Shown here: positions 8,740-16,967 of the stretch, one piece after another
Numbering within the stretch: the first letter of the stretch is position 1
Layout of the letters: the number at the start of each line of letters is the position of its first letter
Source: Roseiflexus castenholzii DSM 13941
GTDB taxonomy: Bacteria; Chloroflexota; Chloroflexia; Chloroflexales; Roseiflexaceae
NCBI RefSeq assembly: GCF_000017805.1
Contig: NC_009767.1
Location: 310,001 to 374,000, forward strand
Length of the DNA: 64,000 bases
Reading direction: 5' to 3'
Notes under the pieces: generated by a model
Told to the model about the DNA's origin: nothing
The model's input: only the letters and a program-made list of their open reading frames with translations
Database searches by the model: none
Position numbers and translations under genes: made by a program

Positions 8740-9881
8740 TGATCCGCTGCCTTTCTCGCCCGACTCGCCCCGCCAGGCTCTCTGTGAGCAGGTGCTGGCT
8801 CGTTCTGTCGTTCGCCGTCATAATTGCCGGCAGTTGTGGTTCGGCGAACAACCCGCCATCAGGCGCTCTTCCGCCGGTTACGGCTGATGGTGAGCGCCTG
8901 CGTGCCGGAGGGCGCGACTTCGAGGTGCGTGGCGTCAACTATATTCGACCAACCGGCGATGATGAGCGCCGGTGTTGGACGCTTCAGTTCGGCGCCGATG
9001 CGAACTGTCCGTGGCGTATGCCGCTCATCGAATCCGATCTCGACGCCATGCGCGCGCGCGGTGTCAATACGGTGCGCATTTTCCTTAACTATTACGTCTT
9101 CGGCGGTCAGCGCGAAGCCGACGCCTCGTACCAGAAGAGTGATGCGCTGCGCCATCTGGAAGAGTTCATCGCAGCCGCTAATCAGCGGAGTCTCTATGTG
9201 CTGCCGGTACTGCTCGTCGAATATCCGCAAGATCAGTTCGGAGCAGAGTACTATGAGCGCGCACTCGAATGGCATGTGCGCCCGCTGGTGCGTCACTTTG
9301 CCGGCAGACCAGGAATTCTGGCATGGGACCTGTTCAACGAACCGGACATTGGCAGTCCGGTCGATGTGCGCTGCTGGGATTGGGACAATGCCGATTTTCC
9401 GCTCTGCTTTCCGCTTGCCGAGGAGCGTCAGCGGTTTGTGCGCACCGTTCACGATGAGGTGAAGCGCCTCGACCCGGAACGCTTGACAACGGTGGGCATG
9501 GCGTTTGCGAAGAGTTACTTCGAGCCAGCCGAGGCGTCAATCCGTATGGCGGATGTGGTCGATTTCTTCACGTTTCACTACTACGACAACGAACCCTACG
9601 ACAGTGGACGCTACCGGCAACACTGGTACTACGGTGAAGGTTTCCCTGCCGACCTGCGCCGCGCCATCGACGAATTGCACGCGCTTGGTCTGCGGAAGCC
9701 GGTCGTCGTGACTGAACTCGGTTTTCCGACCGGTTTGGGGGCAACGCGCACGCTCGACGATCTGCGCCGTGATCAGCGGATTGCCATCCAAACCATTCGC
9801 AACGCGCGCGGCGCAGGTGTTGTGCTCTGGTCGTTTCAATCTTCGCCGGACGAGTTGCTCGGCGATCTGTTTGTGAGATGA
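8739..9881 (+). CDS. Secreted GH5-like glycoside hydrolase lipoprotein
   Basis: 380 residues. A lipoprotein signal (VLSFAVIIAGSC, Cys near 33) is followed by a TIM-barrel with hallmarks of the cellulase (GH5/clan A) superfamily. The region GVNYIRPTGDD fits beta-1, the acid/base Glu is in LFNEPD (about 201), and the nucleophile Glu in VVTELGFPTG (about 325). FFTFHYYDNEPYD matches the conserved HxY segment before strand 7. Tryptophan-rich loops (CWDWDNADFPLCF) would line a sugar cleft. The substrate is not predictable; beta-mannan or beta-glucan are typical. It starts inside the stop of the J-domain gene, so the two are translationally coupled. Both have likely carbohydrate-facing domains outside the membrane, which suggests a joint envelope role. 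Confidence 0.85.
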   Translation: MIRCLSRPTRPARLSVSRCWLVLSFAVIIAGSCGSANNPPSGALPPVTADGERLRAGGRDFEVRGVNYIRPTGDDERRCWTLQFGADANCPWRMPLIESDLDAMRARGVNTVRIFLNYYVFGGQREADASYQKSDALRHLEEFIAAANQRSLYVLPVLLVEYPQDQFGAEYYERALEWHVRPLVRHFAGRPGILAWDLFNEPDIGSPVDVRCWDWDNADFPLCFPLAEERQRFVRTVHDEVKRLDPERLTTVGMAFAKSYFEPAEASIRMADVVDFFTFHYYDNEPYDSGRYRQHWYYGEGFPADLRRAIDELHALGLRKPVVVTELGFPTGLGATRTLDDLRRDQRIAIQTIRNARGAGVVLWSFQSSPDELLGDLFVR

Positions 9882-9953
9882 GAGGTGCGGAACGTGAGGC
9901 GCGAGGGAGAGGCAAGAGGGGTTGAAAGTGGCCAGTCTAACCCTAACCTCTGG

Positions 9954-10030
9954 TTCCTGGTTCTTAGTTCTCAGTTCCTGGTTCTTAGTTCTCAGTTCCT
10001 GGTTCTTAGTTCTCAGTTCCTGGTTCTCAG
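9954..10030. repeat. 21-bp tandem repeat before mobA
   Basis: Three full units of TTCCTGGTTCTTAGTTCTCA plus G, and a partial fourth, begin at 9954, 9975, 9996 and 10017. The array ends 7 bp before the mobA ATG, and no Shine-Dalgarno sequence can be made out between them. In the mobA frame the units read as a hydrophobic heptad (FLVLSSQ), but there is no supported upstream start. The same core occurs inverted at 22072-22097 and 31804-31838. Confidence 0.85.
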
Positions 10031-10037
10031 TTCTCTC

Positions 10038-10673
10038 ATGTCCACTTCCTGTATCATAGTTGCCGGCGGCTCGAGCCGGCGCATGGGAAACGACAAGCGC
10101 CGGCTGCGATTGTGGAGCGATTGCGGTCCGATGCTGTTAGAACACATGGTGACCCGCGCTGCCCGTATCAGCGACGATGTCGTCGTCGCGTTGAATGACC
10201 CGGCTGCCTGGAGCGGCTTGCCTGCGCGTCTGGTATGCGACGAGATTGCACATGGCGGTCCGCTTGCCGGGCTTGCTGCCGGTCTGGCAGTGTGCCGTTA
10301 CGAATACGCGCTGGCGATGGCGTGTGACCTGCCGCTGGTGCAGGATGCATTGATCGACGCGCTCCTGGCGTATCCGCGCCCTTACGATGCGCTGGCGCCG
10401 CTCCGACCCAACGACGGCGCGCGCGCGCCGCGCAATGCGTTGGCAGTCGAGCCGCTCCTGGCGGTCTACCGGCGCACGTGCCTCCCCGCAATCCGCGCCT
10501 GCCTCCAGCGCGGCGCGCGCGCGCTCGTGGATCCGCTGGGCATGATCGATACCCGGTATCTCGCGCCGGATGTCTGGCGTCAGTATGATCCGCACGGATT
10601 GTCGTTCATCAATCTCAATCGACCGGAAGATGTCGCGCGGGTGAAGACCATCATTGCCGACGGAGGGCGATGA
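10038..10673 (+). CDS. mobA: Molybdenum cofactor guanylyltransferase
   Basis: It should transfer GMP from GTP to molybdopterin-Mo to form the guanine dinucleotide cofactor. The nucleotide-binding loop CIIVAGGSSRRMGNDKRRL is at the very N-terminus, as in MobA. The metal/GTP site ALAMACDLPLVQ (D near residue 99) is present, and FINLNRPEDV near the C-terminus is the family NTPED-like motif. 211 residues is typical. The start is taken at 10038 directly before the Rossmann-like strand; longer in-frame starts run through a tandem repeat. The stop overlaps the next gene (ATGATG). The enzyme using the cofactor is not in this window. Confidence 0.88.
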   Translation: MSTSCIIVAGGSSRRMGNDKRRLRLWSDCGPMLLEHMVTRAARISDDVVVALNDPAAWSGLPARLVCDEIAHGGPLAGLAAGLAVCRYEYALAMACDLPLVQDALIDALLAYPRPYDALAPLRPNDGARAPRNALAVEPLLAVYRRTCLPAIRACLQRGARALVDPLGMIDTRYLAPDVWRQYDPHGLSFINLNRPEDVARVKTIIADGGR

Positions 10674-12208
10674 TGCTGACCATTGCACGCTTTCGTTCCT
10701 CAGCGCCGGTCGCAGGCGCATCCATCGGGCTGATCGGCGCGCTGGCATTGCTGTGGTTCACGCGGCGCGGGCCGCTCACGTTGCCGCCGCTGGCATACCT
10801 CGATGCGCTGGGAGCGTTCTTCGTCTTTGCCGTCTGGGTTGGAACGGCGCTCTCATCGGCGCTGCACACCCCATCTGAACACGGGTGGCGTTTCTGGCTG
10901 ACAGCGCTGGCGTTGACGGTGGGGTTCCTTACTTCGCAGACTCCAGTGATTGTAGCGGTCTATGTCCTTGTGGCGCTGATGCATGCGTCGCTTCTGCGTC
11001 GCAGCAATCTGTCGGCTACCCTTCGCAGCGCCGGCGTCCCATTGCTTGCGGCTGCGGCGCTGACAAGCGGGTATGGCGCGCTGGCGTTGCGCGGCGCAGT
11101 GCGCTTCGATGCCCCGTTTGCAGGCGCTGCACTCGACTCGTTTACCTTCTGGTTCGTCTTGCTGGCTGCCGTTATTCCGCTGCTGCCGTCCGGTGCGCTG
11201 GCGGGAGATATGGGATTTGAAACCATCTCCCACTCTCCGCCGACCCGTCCGGCGACGAGAGTCGCGGACGGCGGTATGCCCAGCCCGCATGCACGGGAAA
11301 GCGTGGACCTGTTCGCATTCGCCTGGCTCTACCCGCTCATGCGATTGTACACCCTCAGCCCCTGGAATGAAGGATGGTCGTTTGCAGCCATGGCACTTGG
11401 CGGCGGCGCGATGCTCTGGCTGACGCTCGGCGCATTGACCGCAACGGTGCGCTCTCACCGCGCGGAGCGCCATCGCCGCCGCATGCTTGCCCTGGCGCTC
11501 GCAGGCATTGGACTGAGCAGCGGCGCCGGTCTGGCGGCGGGATGCTATGCAGTGCTGGTCTCCATGCTGCTTGTCGTGACGGAAGACCCGGAATCAGCAA
11601 CAGAGTTGAACAGCAGTGCAACGGTGTGGGGCTTCCCGCCGTCTGTGCCGTCCTGGCTCCTTTCCGGCGCATTTCCGATGACGGCGCCTTTCATTGCTGC
11701 CTGGATGATTATCGGGGCTGGAGCGGCTGGCGGCGTCACGGTACTGACTGCCGTCACCTGGCTGACAATGCTGGTCGGTGCGTTGCCGACCGTGATCGAC
11801 ACCCCTGCTATCACGTCGACTCGCCGGTGGATCGGCGGTGGCATCAGCCTGGCGCTTGGCATAGCGTCGCCGCTGGTCGTGCGCTTCCTGATTCAGCCGG
11901 TGATCGAGCAGTTGCAGGGAGGCTTGAGCGTCTACGGCGACATCAACGTCTGGCCCTGGATCGGACTGACGATGGTCAATTCGGCGCGCACCGGCATTAC
12001 CACGCTGCCGACTATCGGCGCCGCCGGGCTGATGGTTGTGTTGAGTGCGATGGTCTACTTGTTGTCCCGGTTACTGCGCCCAAAACCGGAGATCGGTTCT
12101 TCTTCCCCCGCCTCGACTGCATCCGACGAGGTGCTGAACGATCTGTGTCGCGCTGTTCCCTGGCTCGGCGAAGCGACAACGAAAGCGCCGGATCATGACA
12201 CCCGCTGA
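10670..12208 (+). CDS. Degenerate NuoL/M-like (antiporter-type) membrane subunit
   Basis: 512 residues with about 13 predicted membrane segments. The order of features resembles complex I subunit M or hydrogenase-4 antiporter-like subunits: a segment near VAVYVLVALMHASLL, a helix LDSFTFWFVLLAAVIPLLP, then LYPLMRLYTLSPWNEGW and a helix ending RRRMLALALAGIGLSSGAGLA. At positions where working family members have lysines (KxPL on TM7, KxGxYGLLR on TM8 and KRxLAYSS on TM9), this protein has aliphatic residues or arginines. A loop of about 30 residues (near 188-215, SHSPPTRPATRVADGG) is poorly conserved-looking. A Shine-Dalgarno GGAGGG precedes the ATGs at 10670/10673. It is coupled to mobA and to the next gene. 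Family membership is likely but proton pumping is doubtful. Confidence 0.6.
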   Translation: MMLTIARFRSSAPVAGASIGLIGALALLWFTRRGPLTLPPLAYLDALGAFFVFAVWVGTALSSALHTPSEHGWRFWLTALALTVGFLTSQTPVIVAVYVLVALMHASLLRRSNLSATLRSAGVPLLAAAALTSGYGALALRGAVRFDAPFAGAALDSFTFWFVLLAAVIPLLPSGALAGDMGFETISHSPPTRPATRVADGGMPSPHARESVDLFAFAWLYPLMRLYTLSPWNEGWSFAAMALGGGAMLWLTLGALTATVRSHRAERHRRRMLALALAGIGLSSGAGLAAGCYAVLVSMLLVVTEDPESATELNSSATVWGFPPSVPSWLLSGAFPMTAPFIAAWMIIGAGAAGGVTVLTAVTWLTMLVGALPTVIDTPAITSTRRWIGGGISLALGIASPLVVRFLIQPVIEQLQGGLSVYGDINVWPWIGLTMVNSARTGITTLPTIGAAGLMVVLSAMVYLLSRLLRPKPEIGSSSPASTASDEVLNDLCRAVPWLGEATTKAPDHDTR

Positions 12209-13031
12209 GTTACTGTCGTTTCTGGGTCTGGCGTGGTCGCGGTTGCTGCTCTTCCCTGGGGGGATATGCCTGATCATCGCGGTGTGGCTCGCGGAAGCGT
12301 TTGCGCAACGACCCACATCGCAAGGGCTCCGTTCCTTTCCAACGGCGTGGCTCAGCGCACCGCTTCCTGCAAGCGCGGTGGCGCTCCCGTGGCTCGGCGT
12401 GGCGCTTCTGCCACTCCCAGGCGCAGTGGCGTTGTCGCGTCCCATCGACCTGGCTACTGTTATCGCACTGCTGGAGTGGCCCCGCCTGCTGGCAATTTCT
12501 ACCGATCTTCAGTATGGCAACCGCGCGCGGGGAGTGCAGCGATTGGCGGCGGCGCTGAATGGCTATCCGCCGCTCATTCTTGCGCTCGTGCTTCTGTCGC
12601 TGGGAACGGGAACGCTGGAGGTTGCGGGGTTGCTGCGCATACCCGATGGCGCCACCCCTCTCTGGCAGGCAGTGTGGTTCTGGTTGGGCGCAGGGGCGCT
12701 CATCCTTGCCTTGCCGCCGCTGATCGAGATCGGACCGTTCGCGCTCGATGCGCCTGACGAACTGCGCCCCGGTCTGCGCCTGCGGATGCTGGGAATCATC
12801 CTGATTGCTGCGCTGCCGGGAGTCGCACTACTGACCCGCGACGGCGCAGATGAATGGTGGCGCACCGCACTGCCACCGCTGACGCTTGGCGGAGCGCTGT
12901 GGATCGTTCATCGCAGCGCACGCCTTCAGTCGGCGTTGCGCTGGGCGCGCATCTACCTGGGATATGACCTGTTGCTGGCGCTGGCGCTGCTGGCAGCCGG
13001 ACTGCTCGCATTGCAGGCGCGACTGGCGTAG
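12195..13031 (+). CDS. NuoH/HycD-like membrane subunit, degenerate
   Basis: 278 residues with about 8 membrane segments. The stretch PPLIEIGPFALDAPDELRPG matches the cytoplasmic loop of NuoH and group 4 hydrogenase subunit 1 (pattern E.ER.PFDL.EAE.ELVAG), and LLRIP followed by a helix fits the preceding region. LEWPRLLAISTDLQYGNRARG would correspond to an earlier conserved loop. The start at 12195 overlaps the previous stop by 14 bp. Together with the NuoM-like gene this makes a two-subunit membrane module with no Fe-S, flavin or catalytic subunits on either side. What it does is unknown. The assignment relies on one good motif and on topology. Confidence 0.55.
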   Translation: MTPAELLSFLGLAWSRLLLFPGGICLIIAVWLAEAFAQRPTSQGLRSFPTAWLSAPLPASAVALPWLGVALLPLPGAVALSRPIDLATVIALLEWPRLLAISTDLQYGNRARGVQRLAAALNGYPPLILALVLLSLGTGTLEVAGLLRIPDGATPLWQAVWFWLGAGALILALPPLIEIGPFALDAPDELRPGLRLRMLGIILIAALPGVALLTRDGADEWWRTALPPLTLGGALWIVHRSARLQSALRWARIYLGYDLLLALALLAAGLLALQARLA

Positions 13032-13123
13032 CAGAGAGAGGTGGATGGGCTTTGGTTTTTCAGACGGCGCCTGGCGCAACTGCGCCGCCGAGCCGCGCCT
13101 CTTCTGATCTACGAGCTAAATTA

Positions 13124-13270
13124 TACCAATGACGATTGAAGATGCCGCATGCGTGTCATTCCGAGCCCTTCGCTTCGCTCAGGGTAAACGCAGCGCGGAA
13201 TCTGAGCGGGTCGCGCACGACCCTCGCGCTGCTCGGGGTGACCATGCCGGATGGTCACAGGGAATTGGTA
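13124..13270 (-). mobile_element. Dispersed TIR element, copy b
   Basis: The copy is in inverted orientation, bounded by TACCAAT and ATTGGTA. Flanks are TTA (left) and TAA (right), so the target duplication is not intact. The right side has been drawn into a 148-bp tandem array. It contains the GGGTCGCGCACGACCC-type palindrome and TGACCATGCCGGATGGTCA. Confidence 0.8.
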
Positions 13271-13272
13271 TA

Positions 13273-14240
13273 AATCCGGTCAACCCGTGCTGCCCAGTCG
13301 CGCGTTCTGTGAGCTGCGGGCTAAAGCCCTCACTCAGTACGTGGAAGCCCCAAGCGGGTCGCGCACGACCCTCGCACGGCTCGGGATGACCATGCCGGAT
13401 GGTCACCGGGAATTGGTATAAATCCGGTCAACCCGTGCTGCCCAGTCGCGCGTTCTGTGAGCTGCGGGCTAAAGCCCTCACTCAGTACGTGGAAGCCCCA
13501 AGCGGGTCGCGCACGACCCTCGCGCGGCTCGGGGTGACCATGCCGGATGGTCACCGGGAATTGGTATAAATCCGGTCAACCCGTGCTGCCCAGTCGCGCG
13601 TTCTGTGAGCTGCGGGCTAAAGCCCTCACTCAGTACGTGGAAGCCCCAAGCGGGTCGCGCACGACCCTCGCGCGGCTCGGGGTGACCATGCCGGATGGTC
13701 ACCGGGAATTGGTATAAATCCGGTCAACCCGTGCTGCCCAGTCGCGCGTTCTGTGAGCTGCGGGCTAAAGCCCTCACTCAGTACGTGGAAGCCCCAAGCG
13801 GGTCGCGCACGACCCTCGCGCGGCTCGGGGTGACCATGCCGGATGGTCACCGGGAATTGGTATAAATCCGGTCAACCCGTGCTGCCCAGTCGCGCGTTCT
13901 GTGAGCTGCGGGCTAAAGCCCTCACTCAGTACGTGGAAGCCCCAAGCGGGTCGCGCACGACCCTCGCGCGGCTCGGGGTGACCATGCCGGATGGTCACCG
14001 GGAATTGGTATAAATCCGGTCAACCCGTGCTGCCCAGTCGCGCGTTCTGTGAGCTGCGGGCTAAAGCCCTCACTCAGTACGTGGAAGCCCCAAGCGGGTC
14101 GCGCACGACCCTCGCGCGGCTCGGGGTGACCATGCCGGATGGTCACCGGGAATTGGTATAAATCCGGTCAACCCGTGCTGCCCAGTCGCGCGTTCTGTGA
14201 GCTGCGGGCTAAAGCCCTCACTCAGTACGTGGAAGCCCCA
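13273..14240. repeat. 148-bp tandem array, six full units plus an 80-bp partial
   Basis: Units start at 13273, 13421, 13569, 13717, 13865, 14013 and 14161. Each unit joins about 80 bp of one repeat (AATCCGGTCAACCCGTGCTG through a palindrome-rich GGGCTAAAGCCCTCAC segment) to about 68 bp of the right half of the TIR element, ending in GGTATA. Copies are almost identical: one G/A change separates the first unit from the rest. Short open frames repeat every 148 bp and are not genes. Confidence 0.95.
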
Positions 14241-14245
14241 AAGGG

Positions 14246-14500
14246 GCTCTCATGAGATCAACCAGGGCGTCAGCCCGCAGCGCTACGGCTTACCGAACTA
14301 TACGTTCATAAGCCCTTGGTCAGGTCAGGCGAGCCCCTGCAGGGCTGCCATGAACACACGAGTCGCTGGCAACACAAAACTTGCCCGCAATCGCGCCCTT
14401 CTCTCTAACGCCTGGAGCAACGTCCGGTTTGCGGTCCAGCCCCGCAGGGGCTTTCATGCCCTCAGCGAGGGCTTCAGCCGGCAGCGAGACGGCGGTTTCT
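14246..14500. repeat. Further copies of the GGGGCTT...GCAG repeat in the serA downstream gap
   Basis: 14246-14281 (GGGGCTCTCATG then AGGGCGTCAGCCCGCAG) and 14451-14488 (GGGGCTTTCATG then GAGGGCTTCAGCCGGCAG) are diverged inverted copies of the first half of the 148-bp unit. The rest of 14241-14617 shows no gene. Confidence 0.6.
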
Positions 14501-14617
14501 GAATGACTGCATCCCCACGACACCTGAAGGTTGATGCAAAGACGAAAAGGTGCAAAGCCGCGCACTCACAGCCTTGGCAGATCTGCGCCTCTCCGTCAGC
14601 CTTGCCGCGAAGAGACG

Positions 14618-16192
14618 CTAAATGATCAATGTTGTCGCGTGTTGAATATCCGGTTCTTCACGCAGACGCGCGATGACATGCGGCGGCACCGGGTCATCCA
14701 GGCGCAGCACCATCATCGCCTGCTCGCGCGGCGCCAGCCGCCCAACATCCATGCTGGCGATGTTGACATCCGCCTCGCCAAGGAGCGTGCCGACCTTCCC
14801 AATCATGCCAGGGCGATCGCGGTGGTAGGTGAACAACATCGGACCGGCCGGCACAAACGTGACCCAAAAGCCATCCGCCTCAACGACATGCGGTTCGCCG
14901 CGCAGGATAGTTCCGGCAAACTCGCGCGCGCCATCGCTGGTTTGCGCGCGCAACACCAGCAATCCTGAGAAGTTTCCCGCGTCTTCGGTCGAGAACTCGG
15001 TCAGTTTCAAACCCAGCTCACGCGCCAGGATCGGCGCATTCACCGGCGTCACCCGTTCTTCGCGGGTTCCGGCGAGCAACCCCTGCAAAACCGCAAGGCG
15101 CACCGGCGTAGTATCGACCGTCGCCAATTCACCGCGATACTCTATCTCGAAATTATGCACCGGATCGTGAACCAGACCGGCGCAGAGCATGCCGAGACGC
15201 CGCCCCAGATCGACGTATGGCGCGACAAGACCGCGATGTTCTGGCGGGATGTAGGGGGCGTTCACCGCATAGTGCGGCGACCCGCCGGACAACGCCACCA
15301 AAACCCCCTCGGCGACGTCGACGCCGGTCAGCGCCTGTGCTTCGACGGTGGAGGCTCCCAGGTGTGGGAGCGTAATCACGCGCGGATGTCCGACGAGCGG
15401 ATTGCCGACCGGCGGCTCGGTCGAATAGGTATCGAGCGCAGCGCCGGCAAGATGACCACCATTGATCGCTTCGAGCAATGCTGTTTCGTCCACCACGCCG
15501 CCACGCGCCGCATTAATCAGGTAGGCGCCACGTTTCATCTGCGCCAGGCGCATTGCATTGATCAGGTTGCGGGTCGAATCGATGAGCGGCACATGGAGCG
15601 ACACGATATCCGCCTGCGCCAGCACCTCTTCGAGCGGCGCGAGGGTCACGCCGAGTTGCAGAGCGCGTTCGGTCGAAACGACCGGATCATAGGCGACGAC
15701 GTGCATTTCCAGCCCACGCGCGCGGCGCGCCACTTCTGCGCCGATGCGTCCTAACCCGACCAGACCCAGCGTTTTGTTGCGCACCTCGAATCCCATGAAG
15801 CGGTTGCGTTCCCACTTCCCTGCGACCACGGTGCTATGCGCCTGCGGGATATGCCGCGCAAGGCTCAGAATCAATCCTATGGTCAGTTCTGCAACCGCGA
15901 CGCTGTTCGAAGCAGGCGCATTAACGACCATAATCCCCTGACGGGTGGCCGCATCGAGATCGATATTGTCCACACCCGTTCCCGCGCGCCCGACGACGCG
16001 CAGACGGGTTCCTGCCGCCAGCACGTCAGCAGTGACTTTCGTGGCGCTACGGACGATCAGGGCATCGTATTCGGGAAGGATAGCGATCAGACCGGCTTTG
16101 TCGAGGTCGGTGCGGACATCGACGCGCGCGGCGGCGCGGAGCCGGGCAAGCCCCTCCTCGGCAATCGGTTCAGCCACGAGAATGCGGTCCAT
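14618..16192 (-). CDS. serA: D-3-phosphoglycerate dehydrogenase
   Basis: It is the first step of serine synthesis, oxidising 3-phosphoglycerate with NAD+. The 524-residue form carries all domains of the long bacterial type. There is a substrate-binding segment and a nucleotide-binding domain with GLVGLGRIGAEVARR (near 145). Catalytic Arg is in INAARGGVVDE, catalytic Glu in the following region, and His in LPHLGAST. An intervening ASB domain follows (about 320-445), and a C-terminal ACT domain (HRDRPGMIGKVGTLLGEADVNIA) would bind serine for feedback control. ATG at 16192 is chosen because MDRILVAEPI is the family start and GGAG lies upstream. It is monocistronic, with a promoter about 85 bp upstream. 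Confidence 0.95.
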   Translation of the reverse strand: MDRILVAEPIAEEGLARLRAAARVDVRTDLDKAGLIAILPEYDALIVRSATKVTADVLAAGTRLRVVGRAGTGVDNIDLDAATRQGIMVVNAPASNSVAVAELTIGLILSLARHIPQAHSTVVAGKWERNRFMGFEVRNKTLGLVGLGRIGAEVARRARGLEMHVVAYDPVVSTERALQLGVTLAPLEEVLAQADIVSLHVPLIDSTRNLINAMRLAQMKRGAYLINAARGGVVDETALLEAINGGHLAGAALDTYSTEPPVGNPLVGHPRVITLPHLGASTVEAQALTGVDVAEGVLVALSGGSPHYAVNAPYIPPEHRGLVAPYVDLGRRLGMLCAGLVHDPVHNFEIEYRGELATVDTTPVRLAVLQGLLAGTREERVTPVNAPILARELGLKLTEFSTEDAGNFSGLLVLRAQTSDGAREFAGTILRGEPHVVEADGFWVTFVPAGPMLFTYHRDRPGMIGKVGTLLGEADVNIASMDVGRLAPREQAMMVLRLDDPVPPHVIARLREEPDIQHATTLII

Positions 16193-16584
16193 TGGCGCTT
16201 TCTCCGCTCCATGGAGGTGTACAGACCTGATAACCGACTCGACGGTGAGGCAGTCGCTCCGCTGCGACAGAGGGACATTATAGCACACATGCTGCGGTGC
16301 GTTATTCCGGCACTATACTGTTGGGTTGTCAACGCATAGGGGAGCGAATAAACGAACATCCAGGCGGCGCGCCCTGCGCTTCACGCCGCTTGCCGCTCAC
16401 CACTCGTCTGTGTCTCGCGCGACTCTCTCGCCTCTTCACCTGCCATCCTGAGCGCGTTATTCGGCACAGCAGAGGAAGAGAAAGGGGGTGGCGCTGGCGC
16501 CATTGGACTGCGCACTTCAGTTGCCAACCAAACGACTACGCAGGGATACTCCGCACTGGCAACCGAAATATGGACAGGCTATTA
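16193..16584. other. serA upstream gap
   Basis: Apart from the serA promoter and leader, no gene or repeat is recognised in 16300-16580. Confidence 0.4.
16277..16282 (-). promoter_or_regulatory. -10 hexamer of serA promoter
   Basis: A perfect TATAAT on the minus strand (ATTATA on plus) lies in a TGTGCTATAAT context, giving an extended -10. No good -35 precedes it. The predicted leader is about 75-80 nt. Confidence 0.5.
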
Positions 16585-16719
16585 TACCAGTGAAGATTGC
16601 TTGTCATTCCGAGCCCTTCGCTTCGCTCAGGGTAAACTCAGCGAGGAATCTAAGCGGGTCGCGTAAGACCCCTCGCGCTGCTCGGGGTGACCATGCCGGA
16701 TGGTCGCAGGGAATTGGTA
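16585..16719 (-). mobile_element. Dispersed TIR element, copy c
   Basis: Left end TACCAGT (one mismatch to the family), right end ATTGGTA, flanked by TTA on both sides (16582-16584 and 16720-16722). Its right end plus seven flanking bases is duplicated 74 bp downstream. Confidence 0.85.
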
Positions 16720-16800
16720 TTACTTGTACGTGTTGGCGCCGAGCAACCCGATTCGACTGAGTGACCTTGCCGGATGGTCACAGAGAATTGGTATTACTTG
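16688..16800. repeat. 39-bp direct duplication with a 35-bp insert at the end of copy c
   Basis: 16688-16726 and 16762-16800 agree at 36 of 39 positions (TGACC..TGCCGGATGGTC to ATTGGTATTACTTG). The insert at 16727-16761 is unique here. The period is 74 bp. Confidence 0.85.
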
Positions 16801-16920
16801 GTCTGATCCTGGAATCATAGTATCTCTTCCATCTGGCGGCATAACGGTTTGGATCTCAGCCGCAGCGCCGGAGCGAGCGGAGCGTATCGGCTGGCGGGTT
16901 GGGCGCACCCTGTGTTTGAC

Positions 16921-16958
16921 CGGGCAGCAAGGCGATCCTGGGACCGCCTTGCTGCCCG
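16921..16958 (-). terminator. Strong hairpin after the RCC1 gene
   Basis: A perfect 14-bp inverted repeat (CGGGCAGCAAGGCG / CGCCTTGCTGCCCG) around a 10-nt loop lies 9 bp past the stop of the minus-strand RCC1 gene. There is no clear U-tract, so it may act as a terminator or as a 3'-end stabiliser. Confidence 0.65.
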
Positions 16959-16967
16959 ATGCCTCCA

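Noticed and set aside
13330..14146. Five identical 74-codon minus-strand frames
   Set aside because: They are the same frame repeated every 148 bp in a non-coding tandem array.
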